From: Mytilisepta virgata
Taxonomy: Eukaryota; Mollusca; Bivalvia; Mytilida; Mytilidae
Assembly: GCA_028015205.1 (NCBI GenBank)
Contig: CM051520.1
Location: 65,480,694-65,544,693, forward strand
Direction: 5' to 3'
Length of the DNA: 64,000 nucleotides
The position numbers were made by a program, and so were the translations under genes. Position 1 is the first letter of the stretch. Every line of letters begins with the position of its first letter. Of this stretch, positions 45,240-57,696 are shown in pieces. A model generated the notes under the pieces. That model worked only from the letters and a program-made list of their open reading frames with translations, was not told the origin of the DNA and made no database searches.

Positions 45240-45800
45240 TTAATTATCCCCCGTCGCAACACGGTAAGGGGACATAGAAATGCAGCTTTTATTGTCCCCC
45301 GCCAAAACGTGGTGCACGGACATAGAAATGCAGCTTTTATTGTCCCCTGCCGACACGTGGTGCACGGACATAGAAATGCAGCTTTTATTGTCCCCCGCCA
45401 AAACGTGGTGCAGGGACATAGAAATGCAGCTTTTATTGTCCCCCGTCACAGGCACATAGAAATGTGCATCCGTCTGTCCGTCCAATGTTGTAAGTGCTCT
45501 CATGCCTACATTTCTCAATGAATTTTTATAAAATTTATATCATAGTTTTGATTTAGTATTATCTCGGTCAGGTTCGAATTTCAGTGACGTACCATTATTT
45601 TTGTTGGAGTTATTGCCCTTTGAACTCTGAAAATCTTGTCAGTTTCTCTTGTAAGCACTCTCACACCTACAAACTTTAATGGATTTTATTTAAATTTATA
45701 TCATAGGTGTGATTTAGTATTATCTTGGTCAAGTTCGAATTTCAGTGCTCTACCATTATGTTATTGTTGGAGTTATGCCACGTGGTGGGGGACATTGGCA
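45240..45800 (+). repeat. Composite repeat with 54-bp minisatellite and 145-bp units
   Basis: About four units of 54 bp (GGACATAGAAATGCAGCTTT, TATTGTCCCC, CGTGGTGCA) run from 45,240 to 45,450. CCGTCTGTCCGTCC follows, then two units of about 150 bp (GTAAGYRCTCTCAYRCCTAC, GGTTCGAATTTCAGTG, TTGTTGGAGTTAT). The end is GCCACGTGGTGGGGGACATT. The open frames through the minisatellite are artefacts of its period, which is a multiple of three. Confidence 0.75.
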
Positions 45801-46007
45801 CGCTTTTCTTTTATATACAACGTACATGTATTTGCAAGAATGCATGCTGCTATACATGTCAATGCTTATGATGCATGTGATTTAGAAAAGTCATGTAGAA
45901 GGTCAATCTCTTGTAAAATGCAACATATAAATTTCAGAGAAATCACCTGCTTAAGTTAGATAGAAAAAATATGTTACTCTTTGTTATCTTTCATTCTAAT
46001 ATATATA

Positions 46008-47545
46008 CTGAACCGCAAAAGAAACGTCGCACAAAATGACATGTTCACATACATTTATTTCAAAGTGACATTTATATATTTTAAATTAATTTTTACAAAA
46101 TTTAATGAATGATTTACAGTCTTTTGGTTACAATGTCCACAAAAACGTCACAATTGTCGCAACGTCACATGTTTTCAATGCTGTGCTCCCACGTCCGTTA
46201 ATAACGTGTATGTCCTCCACCGGCACCAATTACTGCGGCACATCTTCGGTACATGGAGTTGATGAGCCGATTAATAAACGCCATCGGAATACGTGCCCAT
46301 ACTCTCTGAAACGCTTGTGAAAGTTCAGCTGCAGTTGTCGGACTTGGCTGCTCATTATTCAATCGTCTTTGAACTTCGTCCCATAAATGTTCAATAGGGT
46401 TTAAATCTGGACTCAAAGCCGGCCAATCCATAACATTAATGTTATTCTGCTGTAGGAAGTCTCTTGTGGCTCTTGCGGTATGCGCACGTGCATTGTGCCG
46501 TTGGAAAGTCTTGTTTTGATGACGTGCGAAATGGGGCTGAACATGGGTTGTCAAGACTTGGTCGATGTAACGGGCAGCTGTTACGCCATTTCCTTTGCCT
46601 GGGCCAAGGTTCTGAAAGATGACTGGACCAAGTTTAACATTAAGGCCGATTCCACCCCATACCATGATGCTAGGTCCTCCCCACGCGTCTGTTTCCAGAA
46701 TGCAGCTGTCTTCGTAACGTTCCCCGCGTCTTCTCCACACTCTGGTTCTGCCATCGGCTGTTGAAATGCAGTAACGGCTTTTGTCAGAGAAGATGATGTT
46801 ACGCCATTGTCGATTTCGCCAATTCTGTCGCTGAGTGGCCCACTGAAGACGAGCTTGACGGTGTCGAGGAGTAAGAATAGGTCCTCTTGCTGGACGGCGA
46901 TATATCATGTTTCTAGCAGCTAATCGCTGACGAACCGTATCATCACTTATGGGTCGTCCATGTGTTCCAACAGTGTTTCTGGCAGTTTCGGCAGCTGGGG
47001 TGAACCGATTCATCAAATGGTGACGAACAATGCCTCTATTCTGTCTAGGGGTAGTAACTTGGGGTCTACCTCTCCGTGGACGGTCATTTGTGCTGTTTGT
47101 TGCATTGTACCGTGTCCGTAGACGTTCAATTGTTCGAACAGCACAGTTGAAGTCGTTGGCAATAACTCTGGCAGATTGCCCAGCATCCAATCGACCAATG
47201 GCCTGTTCTCTCTGTTGTGGAGTCAGACGTGGCACAGCTTCTGTGTCAACACTGATACTAACACTCTTTAATTTTCTCCGGCCTTTTATACCCATAAAGG
47301 AGCATGAATTTCACGAACATTTAAGATTTAAGAAAAATTACCGCCAAGTGTGTCCCACGAGCGGTTTTAGGTACGGTCGCTCTACGATATCAACTGAAAA
47401 TTATTCAACCGAAAATTTAATTCACAGGTAATTTAATCTTACCTGGTGATGTAATCGTAACACTGATTATATAAAAATCATTAATTAATATTTATTTTGA
47501 ATTTTGCTAACATTTTGAAAAAGCGACGTTTCTTTTGCGGTTCAA
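46008..47545 (-). mobile_element. Tc1-like DNA transposon, 1,538 bp, complete ends
   Basis: The left end is CTGAACCGCAAAAGAAACGT followed by CGC. The right end in reverse complement is TTGAACCGCAAAAGAAACGT followed by CGC. This is a 23-bp terminal inverted repeat with one mismatch. TA dinucleotides flank it at 46,006-46,007 and 47,546-47,547, the Tc1/mariner target duplication. It contains one uninterrupted transposase frame on the minus strand. It sits inside the putative large CEP135 intron. The near-identical ends suggest a fairly recent insertion. Confidence 0.9.
46198..47295 (-). CDS. Tc1-family (DD34E-type) transposase with altered catalytic triad
   Basis: 365 residues, uninterrupted. 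The N-terminal part has a helix-turn-helix (LTPQQREQAIGRLDAGQSAR, NCAVRTIERLRTRY) and a GRPR-like hook (RRGRPQ, about residues 74-79), which in this family bind the inverted repeats. The catalytic domain shows IIFSDKSRY (Asp171), MVWGGI (about 211-216), FQRHNARAHTA and SPDLNPIEHLWDE (Glu302). The second catalytic Asp, normally in a QDNARPH context, is His267 here. Spacing to Glu302 is 34 residues, as in Tc1 DD34E enzymes. With D-H-E instead of D-D-E the enzyme is probably inactive. The ATG is the first in frame and precedes a basic N-terminus. Confidence 0.92.
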   Translation of the reverse strand: MGIKGRRKLKSVSISVDTEAVPRLTPQQREQAIGRLDAGQSARVIANDFNCAVRTIERLRTRYNATNSTNDRPRRGRPQVTTPRQNRGIVRHHLMNRFTPAAETARNTVGTHGRPISDDTVRQRLAARNMIYRRPARGPILTPRHRQARLQWATQRQNWRNRQWRNIIFSDKSRYCISTADGRTRVWRRRGERYEDSCILETDAWGGPSIMVWGGIGLNVKLGPVIFQNLGPGKGNGVTAARYIDQVLTTHVQPHFARHQNKTFQRHNARAHTARATRDFLQQNNINVMDWPALSPDLNPIEHLWDEVQRRLNNEQPSPTTAAELSQAFQRVWARIPMAFINRLINSMYRRCAAVIGAGGGHTRY

Positions 47546-47934
47546 TATATATTGTGAAACGATATATTGCCCAGTATATCCACTTTTAGCACATGTGTAT
47601 AGAGGCTTTTATGTAAATGCGCATTTGGTAAGCTTTAATGACAAAAATAATAAATTTTTTCTCTTGAAATTGTTTAACTTTTCAAAAAAGGTATATAATA
47701 CAACCACAATAGATGTATACAACAATAATAATGACAATGCTGTACACTTCATAGACCACACCATCTTGATTTTTGAATAGCATGAATGTTACCAGTAAGT
47801 CTGTGATACATACATTGTGTTATTTTTTCTTGTGTAAATATGAATTATATTATTTTACTGTGTAAATTTTTATCTTAGGAAAATAGCTAATTTTAGAATA
47901 TGCTCTTAAAAGGACACATTGCACCATATTTAAT

Positions 47935-48440
47935 CATATCTTTTGTCTGAAAATCTTTTGTATGCAACTAGTAATTCATGTTTTTGGGACTTTTGTTTAT
48001 ATATTATTTGGTTTCATGGTTGGACATGACCTAAACATGTGCATATTGTACCAGTTTCATGGTTGATCGATTTTTGCAAGAGTTATTCCCCTTTTTACAT
48101 ATTTTGTCCTTAAATCTTTAGTACGTAACAAGTCATTCATATCTTGGTCGATTTTGTTCAAATTTGTTATAATGACTGGAAATGACTTAAACCTGGGCAT
48201 ATTATACCGAATTCAATTTGATCGATTTTTGCAAGAGTTATTACCCTTGTAATATGTTTTGTCTGAATAACTTGTTTAAGTTACTAGTCATTCAAGTGTG
48301 TGTAGATTTTGTTCATATTTGGTGTGGTGATTGAGCATTACCTGAACTTATGTATACTTTTACTGATTTCATGGTTAATCAATTTTTCAATCATTATAAG
48401 AATTTTCATTCATCTAGTCTTTATATCATGAGTGACCAAG
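47935..48440 (+). repeat. Tandem array, about three units of 145-150 bp
   Basis: Recurring blocks TTTTGTCYKRAAWMTCTT, CAAGAGTTATTCCCCTT/ACCCTT, TTTCATGGTTGATCGATTTT and CATGACCTAAACATGTGCAT appear at about 150-bp spacing. It directly precedes the AGCTCACC-family element at 48,455, which may have inserted at its end. Confidence 0.65.
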
Positions 48441-48454
48441 TATTCATTCATTTT

Positions 48455-49674
48455 TAGCTCACCTGGACCGAAGGTTCATGTGAGCTATTGTCATTTGTCA
48501 TAAACTTTTTTAAAAAATCTTCTGCTCTGAAACCACTGAGTGGATTGTAACAAAATTTGGTTACAAGCATCTTTGGGTATCTTCTTTAAAAAGTATATTG
48601 ATTATGCTAATCGAGCTAAAAACATGGAAACCATGGCTATTTTTAGAACATAAGGGTAAACTGACATATTTTGCCTTATATTTCCTATAGTAAAGTAGAT
48701 ACAGAAAAATGAATATGACCTTCCTTCTTTGCCTTGAAGAGCTCGTCGAAAGTTGTCGACTACTCCTTAAAGAATTTATTGCCCTTGAAAGGCTAAATTT
48801 GACGGTTTTTGCTGTTTGTGTGTTCTACCTTGAAAACTATAAAAGATAGAAAGAAACTTTTAATCAGTGAAATGATCGTTATGACCAGGCCTACAAAAGT
48901 TGGTTTTTGGTCAAAGTTGTATGAAGAGTCCTCTTAGGACTTATTGCTCTTGAAAGACTAAATTTGATGATTTTTGCTGTTTTTGGCTTCTATCATGAAA
49001 ACTATAAAAGATTGTAAGAAACTTTCAATTGATGATATGATCCTTAAGACCAGTCCTACCAAATTTGCTATTAGTGGAAGTTGTACAATGACTCCTTACA
49101 GGAGATATTGCCCTTGAAAGGCTAAATTTGACAATTTTTGCTGTCTTTGGCTTCTATTTTGAAAACTATAAAAGATAGAATTCAATTGATAAAATGATCC
49201 TTATTTTGAGGCCTACAAAAGTCACCTAGGTTGAAGTTGTATGACAACTCCATATAGGAGTTATTGTCCTTGAAAATCTAAATTTGACGATTTTTGCTGT
49301 TTTTGTCATCTATCATGAAAACTATAAAAGAATCTTTCAATTGATGAAATGACCAGGCCTACAAAAGTTCTCATCAGGTCGAAGTTGTATGACGACTCCT
49401 TTACAGGATCCTTATTTTGAGGCCTACAAAAGTCACCCTAGAAGGAAGTTGTACGACAACACCTTGTAGGATTTATTGCCCTTGAAAACCAAATCCAACA
49501 GTTTGTTGCAGTTTTTGGCTTCTGTCTTGAAAACAATAACAGATAGAAAGAAATTTCTAAACTAATGAAATGATCCTCATTACCAGGCCTACATAAGTCT
49601 TCAATTGTCAAAGTGACTCCTTTTAGGAGTTCTCCTGGTTTCCAGGTAAGCTATACAGGCTCTTAAGAGCCTCT
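48455..49674 (+). repeat. Composite repeat, AGCTCACC family, second subtype
   Basis: The head TAGCTCACCTGGACCGAAGG ends TTCATGTGAGCT (hairpin). The core has about six units of 120-170 bp with TTGCCCTTGAAAGGCTAAAT, TTTGACGATTTTTGCTG and TGAAAACTATAAAAGAT. The tail is AAGCTATACAGGCTCTTAAG then AGCCTCT. Its ends match the other copies, but the core sequence differs from those at 44.5 and 50.8 kb. Confidence 0.75.
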
Positions 49675-50265
49675 TGTTGTTTTTCGTGTGCATGTACTTT
49701 AACATTTTGACTGATGGGTAGCGAGTAGGGGTATAGGAGTATGACAATGCATGCATTTTTGAATTGTTAAATCCTTCAGTTGTGAGTGTCAAGAGTTTGG
49801 AATGTTTCAACATTTTACTTTTTCATAGATTACAAAAATTGTTGAAAGTGTACATGTAGAGTAATTGTTGCATAAGGCCAATTAAAAATATCTGTGTTTA
49901 GGGTTTCTGTACTGTTCTTACTTTAACCATAAACTATTTATTGATATTTTTGTACATGCTCTATTGAAAACGAAAAATTCCTGCTGTAGGGACAAGCGAG
50001 AGAAAAAACCTTCCTACATACCCTATATTTTCAAAACGTGGAACCCAAAACAAATGTTTCCTATCTGACTGAAATATGCTGTGAAATCTTATTGTACAAG
50101 AGTAGTTTGATTTGATGTGGAGGGGAGTTTTCAGTTTTCTAGAATATTGCTGTCTATCAGTATTAACAGATCTATACGTTTTACTAGGGATTAAGTTTTG
50201 GACATATCCAAGAAGTGTTCTGTTCTACAATATAGATATGGCAAAAAATTGCAGAAAAGTTGATA

Positions 50266-53120
50266 CTTTTTGTCGAGCCTGCGACTTTAGTCGCAGAAAG
50301 CTCGACATAGGGATAGTGATCCGGCGGCGGCGGCATTAACTAACTTTAAATTTTAGAAGGTGGAAGACCTGGATGCTTTATACATGTACTTTGTATATAG
50401 ATGCCTTATGTTACGAAGTTTCCGTCTGTCATATGTACATTGTCCTTGACCTCATTTACATGGTTCAGTGACTACTTGAAAAAAAATTAAGATTTTTTGT
50501 AATGTTAATTTCTCTCTAATTATTAATAATAGGATAACTATATTTGGCATGTGCGTACCTTGCAAGGTCCTCATCCCCATCAGACAGTTTTCAATTGACC
50601 TCGACCCCATTTCACGGATCAGTGAACAAGGTTAAGTTTTGGTGGTCAAGTCCATATCTCAGATACTATAAGCAATAGGTCTATTATATTTGGTGTATGG
50701 AAGGATTGTAAGGTGTACATGTCCAACTCGCAGGTGTCATCTGACCTTGACCTCATTTTCATGGTTCAGTGGTTATAGTTAAGTTTTTAGCTCACCTGAC
50801 TCAAAGGGTCAAGTGAGCTTTTCTCATCACTTGGCGTCCGTCGTCCGTCGTCGTCCGTTAACTTTTACAAAAATTTTCTCCTCTGAAACTGCTCGGCCAA
50901 ATTGAACCAAACTTGGCCACAAGCATCATTAGTGTATCTAGTTTAAAAAATTTGTCCGATGACCCCGCCTGCCAACCAACACGGCCGACATGGCTAAAAG
51001 TAGAACATAGGGGTAAACTGCAGTTTTTGTCTTATATCTCAAAAACTAAAGCAATTAGAGCAAAACTGACACGGGTAAAAATGTTCATCAGGTCAAGATC
51101 TACCCGTCATGAAATTTTCAGACGAATCGGTCAACCCTTTGTTGGGTTATTGCCCCTGAATTGTTAATTTTAAGGAAATTTTGCAGTTTTAGGTTATTAT
51201 CTTGAATATTATTATAGATAAAGACAGATTGTAAACAGCAAAAATGTTCAACAAAGTAAGATCTACAAATAAGTCAACATGACCAAAATCGTTGATTGAC
51301 TCCTTATAGGAGTTTTTGCCCTTTAAAGACGGCATCCAGCGTAAACTATCCTTTAAAGATCTTTTCCTCTCAAACCACTGGGCCAATTGAGACCAAACTT
51401 TGGTGGAATGGTCCTTAGGTGACACCCTTCCAAAATTATGTCTGGCATCCCCGACTTCCAACCGAGATGGCTGCTGTTACTAAAAATAGAAAAAAAGGGG
51501 GGTGACTTTCAAAAATCGTCTTATATGAAACTACAAGTCCAGTTGCAACCAAAGTTGGCAGTAATAGTTCTTAGGAGGTTCTCTTTCAGAAATATGTCCA
51601 ATGACCCAGACTGTCAACCAAGATGGCCGCCACACCTGAACTTAGTTTAACATAGGGCCCTATGGAAAAATTCATTGAAAAATCTTTTTGTCTGAAAACA
51701 CTTGACATATTGGAGCCAAACTTGGCAGCATTGGTCCTTAGGAGGTCCTCTTTCAGAATGTGTCCGATTTCGTTAACTGTGAACCAAGATGGCCGCCACA
51801 GCAGATCTTAATTTAACATAGGACGTACCCTATGGGAAATTCACTAAAAAATCTTCTCGTCTGAAACCACGAAGCCAATTAGAATTAGACTTGGTAGCAA
51901 TGGTCCTTAGATGGTCCTCTTTCAGAATTTTGTGCGATGACCCGGACTGTCAACCAAGATGGCCGCCACAACCGAACTTAGTTTAACAAAGGGCCCTATG
52001 GAAAATTCATTGAAGAATCTTCTTGTCTGAAACCACTTGACATATTGGAGCCAGACTTGGCGGCATTGGTCCTAAGGAGGTCACTTTTTCAGAAATGTGT
52101 CTGATTTCGTGGACTGTGAACCAAGATGGCCGTCACAGCAGAACTTAGTTTAACACAGGACCCTATGGGAAATTCACTCAAAAATCTTCTCGTCTGAAAC
52201 CACTAAGCCAATTAGAATTGAACTTGGTAGCAATGGTCCTTAGATGGTCCTCTTTCAGAATTTTGTGTGATGACCTAGACTGTCAACCAAGATGGCCGCA
52301 ACAACCGAACTTAGTTTAACATAGGGCCCCTTTGGAAAAATTCATTGAAAAATCATTCTTGTCTGAAACCACTTGACATATTGGAGCCAGACTTGGCAGC
52401 ATTGGTCCTTAGGAGGTCCTCTTTCAGAAATATGTCCGATCACCCGGATTGTCAACCAAGATTGCTGCCACACCGACCTTTGTTAAATATTGGACCCTAT
52501 AGGAAAATTCATTTAAAAATCATCTAGTCTGAAACCGCTTAGCCAGTTGGAACAAGACTTAGCAGAAATGGTCCTTAGATGGTTCTCTTTTAGAAACTGG
52601 ACTGTCAACCAAGATGACTGCCACAGCTGAAATTAGTTTAACATAGAATCCTATAGAAAAACCAGCTAAATTGACTGCAACACTTAAATTTTTAGGTCTG
52701 CTCAAGATGAAAAGTTAAATCCAGGTGAGCGATACAGGCTCTTGAGCGCCTCTAGTTGTGTTTTAGCCTGTTTTTCGAATACTGTATGCAATAGATCTAC
52801 TATATTTGGTGTATGGAAGGATTGTAAGGTGTACATGTCCAACTGGCAGGTGTCATCTGACCTTGACCTCATTTTCATGGTTCAGTGGTTATAGTTAAGT
52901 TTTTGTGTTTTGGCCTGTTTTTCGACTACTGTATGCAATAGGTCTACTATATTTGGTGTATGGAAGGATTGTAAGGTGTACATCTCAAACTGGCAGGCGT
53001 CATCTGACCTTGACCTCATTTTCATGGTTCAGTGGTTATAGTTAAGTTTTTGTGTTTTGTTCTATTTTTCAATTACTGATAGCATTTACTTTCATTAGAA
53101 ATACACGACAGGCGAGACAT
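50266..53120 (+). repeat. Composite repeat, GTCGAGCC family, interrupted by a nested element
   Basis: The head TTTTTGTCGAGCCTGCGACT continues TTAGTCGCAGAAAGCTCGAC (hairpin), then GATCCGGCGGCGGCGG. Core units of about 165 bp (GGTGTATGGAAGGATTGTAA, CTTGACCTCATTTTCATGG, GGTTATAGTTAAGTTTT) lie at 50,630-50,787 and again at 52,757-53,060. The tail GACAGGCGAGACA (about 53,108-53,120) is the reverse of the TGTCTCGCC at 41.64 kb. An AGCTCACC-family element (50,788-52,754) splits the array. Confidence 0.7.
50788..52754 (+). repeat. Nested composite repeat, AGCTCACC family, about 2 kb
   Basis: The head TAGCTCACCTGACTCAAAGG then GTCAAGTGAGCT is palindromic; GTCCGTCGTCCGTCGTCGTC follows. About nine core units of 150-160 bp carry TCTGAAACCACTTGACATAT, TTGGTCCTTAGGAGGTCCTC and CAACCAAGATGGCCGCCACA. 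The tail is GAGCGATACAGGCTCTTGAG then CGCCTCTA. Open frames in it are repeat by-products. Confidence 0.85.
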
Positions 53121-53187
53121 TTTTGTGTGTCCACTCTTGTTTAATTTAAAAAAGTTCAACATCAAAAGCTAATACTGAAAACATTTA

Positions 53188-54060
53188 TGAGCTCACCTTG
53201 CCAAAGGCCATGTGAGCTTTTGTCATCACTTGGTGTCTGTACATTGTTTCTGTCCATCTGTTAACATTTCACATTTTAATCTTCTCCTCTGAAACCACTT
53301 GGCCATATGTAATTAGACTTGGTAGGAAACATCTATGCTAGGTCTTTATAAACTTTGCTCATTTCGTCACGATTGGATAACAAACATGGCTGCCATGGGC
53401 AATTGTTGTTTCTGAGTTTTCAAAAATCTTCTTTGAAACTGCTATGCCAAATGGAACAAAAGTTGACAGGAAGAATAGATGGGGGGTCCTTTATTAAAGT
53501 TTCCACATTTTGTTCCAATCGGAATTCAAATATGGCTGCAGTTTTTGTTTCTGATTGGTTGATTAAAAAAATAATTTTCTCTGGGACTACGGGGCCAAAT
53601 GGAATGAAACTTGACAGGAAGCATCTGTGGGAGTTCTTCACAAAATTTGCTCATTTCTTCCCGATCAGGCAACAAACATGGCTGTCATGGGCAATTTATT
53701 TTTGTCATTGGTTGATTAAAAAAACAATTTTTACTCTTGAACTCCATGGCCAAAACTGTCAGCCAAACTTGACAGGAAGCATCCATGGAAATTCTTTTAT
53801 GAAATTAACTTTTGTCATCCTGATTGGACGACAAGCATGGCTGCCATGGGCAATTCTTGTTTCTGATTGGCTGATTTAAAAAAATCTTCATCTCTGAAAT
53901 CGCTATGCCAAATGGAACGAGACTTGATAGGAAACATCTATGGGAGGTTCTTTACAAAGTTTCCTCATTTCATCCCGATCTGGCAACAAACATGGCCATC
54001 ATGGGCAATTCTTGTTTCTTATTGGTTGATTAAAAAAATATTTTTGTCCACCGCCGCAAT
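53188..54060 (+). repeat. Composite repeat, AGCTCACC family, 3' truncated
   Basis: The head TGAGCTCACCTTGCCAAAGG ends CCATGTGAGCT. The core has about five units of roughly 160 bp with AACAAACATGGCTGCCATGG, GGCAATTCTTGTTTCTGATT and TTGACAGGAAGCATC. The usual GAGCCTCTA tail is absent; the array ends near CCACCGCCGCAATG. Confidence 0.7.
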
Positions 54061-57000
54061 GTCAGAACAACAGCTGGGATTAAATTATTATATTTTATAT
54101 TTATATTATAAATTAAATTATGAAAGAAACGAAGAAATCTAGGACTGAATTTGTCTTAACTGGATATGACGTATATCTTGGTATAGGATGACAAGTTTGT
54201 CAAAGGTAAAGTGAAGGGTAAAAACATAGATTTTCAGAGGATCAGTTACTCGTCCTATAGCTAGGTTGCTTTTCTTTTTAGTTTAAGAGACTGCATGTTT
54301 CAAATTCTGCAATATTTAATTTGTGGACTTTAAACATTTTTCAATTTCAGCCATATGGTACTGTAAATTCAGAAATTTTCGCTTGCACTTATTATTGCGA
54401 TCGGAGTTTGGGTAAAATTTGAAAAGGTACACTTTCTTGAAATTTTTTTCTATGGTTATGAATTTGCTCTCAGAGATTGTCAGACTTTGAAATTTTATTT
54501 TAATGTTGCACAAACTTATTGAGTACTTGTACTATAGTAATCTTTGAAATACATAAAAAAACAAATTACGGAAATATTGCCAAGATCATTTTTCAGTCTT
54601 GTATCTTTAACAAATTTTTCTTATTTTCATCACATTCTATTACAAAAGAGATTCATTTCAGTTCTTAGCATTAAATGATTTCAGAATTATGGCCTGTGGA
54701 ATTTATTTAGATAATGAAAGATTAGATGTACCTCAAATAACATTTCTGCATAATTTACAAATAATTTTTGACGTAAATTTCCCCTCATGCCCTCACTTAC
54801 TGACAAAATCTCTTTTCTTTAAAAATTGGATATCTCTAATTTTGATGATAAACTTAGATTTTTTAAACATGTTAAAATAAAAAAAATTCTAAAAAAAAAA
54901 CAGGATCTTTTTGGGCACAGGCACCAACAGTTCTGTTGTAAACTGTTGTAAACAGGTAGAATTTTTTTCCATAATGGTCATCTGCAGGCATTAATTTTCA
55001 GTTTATAAAAGTTGATTTAAATCTTGTTTCAGGTTTAGTTGGTTGTATGTAATGATATCTTTGAACAAATTGCACTAGATGATATTTATGATAAAACTAT
55101 AGATATTTGTCTTTGATTCAAATTTGATTATCTAGACTTGTACATAACTGTGTACACCTTAGCTGTTTCCCTGACATATCACTACAACGAAAAATTTAAA
55201 TTCGCCAATAAAATTATCAGCTACTTTGTTGAATTTTCTGAAGGTAGATTGAACTCCCTTGGCGATACATATAAAAAGGTAGATAAACGCTTGGTTAACG
55301 TAGGAACTTATTCTTATCAATACTGAACGGCATGCAGGCAAACATTCGATGATATATAGCTTTTATATAAATAAACTTCTCGATACAAATTGATAGCTTT
55401 GTTCAAAATCGAGGACCAATACACAATCTGAACATTTCGACCCAGTTGACAGTTATGTACAAAAAATGTAGCTTTCTTCGGTTTAATTTATATCCGTCAA
55501 AAATTTCTCTCTTTAAGGGATGGTTTAAATGCTTAAATACATTATGGACTTTGTTTTCATTTATTTTATTCATATGAAGTCTCTCTTTGTTGGTTTTACA
55601 TAATTTAAAACTTTAAGGTGTATATACCAAACAGGTAATGGTTATTGAAGGGGCCATTGACAGGGGCATTACAACAGGGTTTTTAATTTTATTGATTTAA
55701 TATTTAATCTGATTATGACAGGTCACTTAATGACAATAATCCGTTCATTGACTTCATTTAAATTCATTTGATGTGTACATTTATCCACAGGTGATCAGCT
55801 TGTTAAAACCCCTCAATCATGGCCCCATTGGCTCGTCAATAAATCCAATTCTACTACAAGTCAAAACATGAAGGCGATATAGTATTTGTAGTAGAAAGAA
55901 TCGAAGCGGGAATTTTGTCATAGTATATGCATGTTAAGTATTTTGCCTGACACATTGAGCTGGTTTGAGAATTGTAGGTCATATTCAGCTTTGAAGGACT
56001 TTATATATACCGTTGCAAACAGTTCGATCTTGTTTCATTCTTTTTAGGTAAGTTTCCATTTCACTAATTCTTTTTTTCCTAACAAAAGTTTTCAATCAGT
56101 GTTATTGTTTGTGATTAGCATGCCTTATTGATTTAATCTGAAATATACATTGTCTTTTAGCACTCGTTAATTTCCAGCCGTTTATTGATATTATCCGGCA
56201 GGTATGAAACGACCTGTATTAATTAATTAGAAGATGAAAGGGTTATTGATTATGGCTTTATTGAGTTGACAAGATGGAGAATATACTTGGAGATGAAGAT
56301 TAGATACAAACTTCTATCCTGTTATTGATGTTACAGTTTTTGTATGAAAATTGAAGGCATAACTCAGAATAATTGCACTATTAGTGTTTTCATCTTTTTT
56401 ACTTTTTTTGTTCTAAATAAAATCAAACTCAGATGCCATGTTTACTTGCAGTTCAAATATTTTTGCATTTAATCTGTTGAAAAATGTGGTGAATGATTTT
56501 TTTTTTTCTGTGCCAAGGGAATGGTATTGTAAGTTAGGAACAGATTAACAGTACATGTATTAAAATAGGGATCACTCAGAATTGCTATTGTGTGGTTTGG
56601 AGCTAATATTTGAATACAAAACAGTGACCCCTAGATACATTGTACATGTCTTTTATCATGAATCACAGCGTATAATCTTTAACTGCAGAAAGACAATATA
56701 AACATTTTGGTTTCTCAGAATAAATAGTTAGATAATTTCAGTATTTTTGAAAACATACACCATGGATGTTTGAGAAAAACTAACTGCCTAATCTGACCAC
56801 AAGAGTGATATCGTCTGTAGAGTAATACCTCTACATGTAAATCCCAAAATATGAAATTAATTTATTTATGTATTCGTTTATTTATTTTTTTGTTGAAGGT
56901 ATCTTTTATTGGGAAATCAAAATTCAAAAGTCGGTCCCATCATTTGAAGCATTACCACTTGTATATTGTATAAACTGTCTGATAGATGTTGTCTCTCTCA

Positions 57001-57696
57001 CAAGCATAACTTAAATCCTTTCATTGAAACATGTATAAAATAATGAATGAAGCTAACTAAAGTAGCTATGGTGTGGAAAATAAAAGTGCTGAACTTTAAG
57101 ATACCAAACCTTATAGTATATATGTATGCAATTTTAATCTGTCTCACGAAATACCTAGGTGTCACTCCAATATCAGCAAAAAATTCAATATTAAGTTGTT
57201 TTAAATGTAATAAAATTATTACATAGTTTAAACTATGCATGTAGGCGAGGACGTCAGGATATATATTTGGAATTGGATACCATCTACTAATATTTGAACT
57301 ATAATAATAAATGATTATATTGGTTCTTTAAAGGTTTTGGAATTAAAAATATTCTCAGCAAATATTTACAGTATAAATAATTTTGGTACTTATTTTTAAG
57401 AGATTTAAATTTCAGGTCAGTCTTAGAAAGTCAATCAGTGCTTTTATTTCTGTTAGCATTATACATCTGGTACTTTATGTCTTGTCTTCTGTGACTATCT
57501 GTAAAGGTTAACTGTCTAATTTCTCTATTAATTCTGTGCACATTTATACATCTCTTGACCCGTTTGATAAATTCTGATATCACCACACGTTGGATAAATA
57601 CGGCTCCTAAAATTGCCCACCCAAAAAGTTTCGGAAGACCTATCGGAGTTTTAAATTGTCATTAGAGAAACCGATTCTAAAACTCTTGATGCATTT

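Noticed and set aside
45240..45521. Repetitive open frames on both strands
   Set aside because: The 54-bp unit length is a multiple of three and keeps frames open by chance; no start context or domain.
47030..47431. 133-codon plus-strand open frame over the transposon
   Set aside because: Shadow of the transposase frame and the element end; no family resemblance.
53355..53879. 174-codon open frame
   Set aside because: Lies entirely within the satellite core of an AGCTCACC-family element; the translation is a repeat of one unit.
54689..54880. 63-codon open frame after an AG in the 54.7-kb region
   Set aside because: AT-rich, hydrophobic, no recognised domain and no donor; kept out of the feature list.
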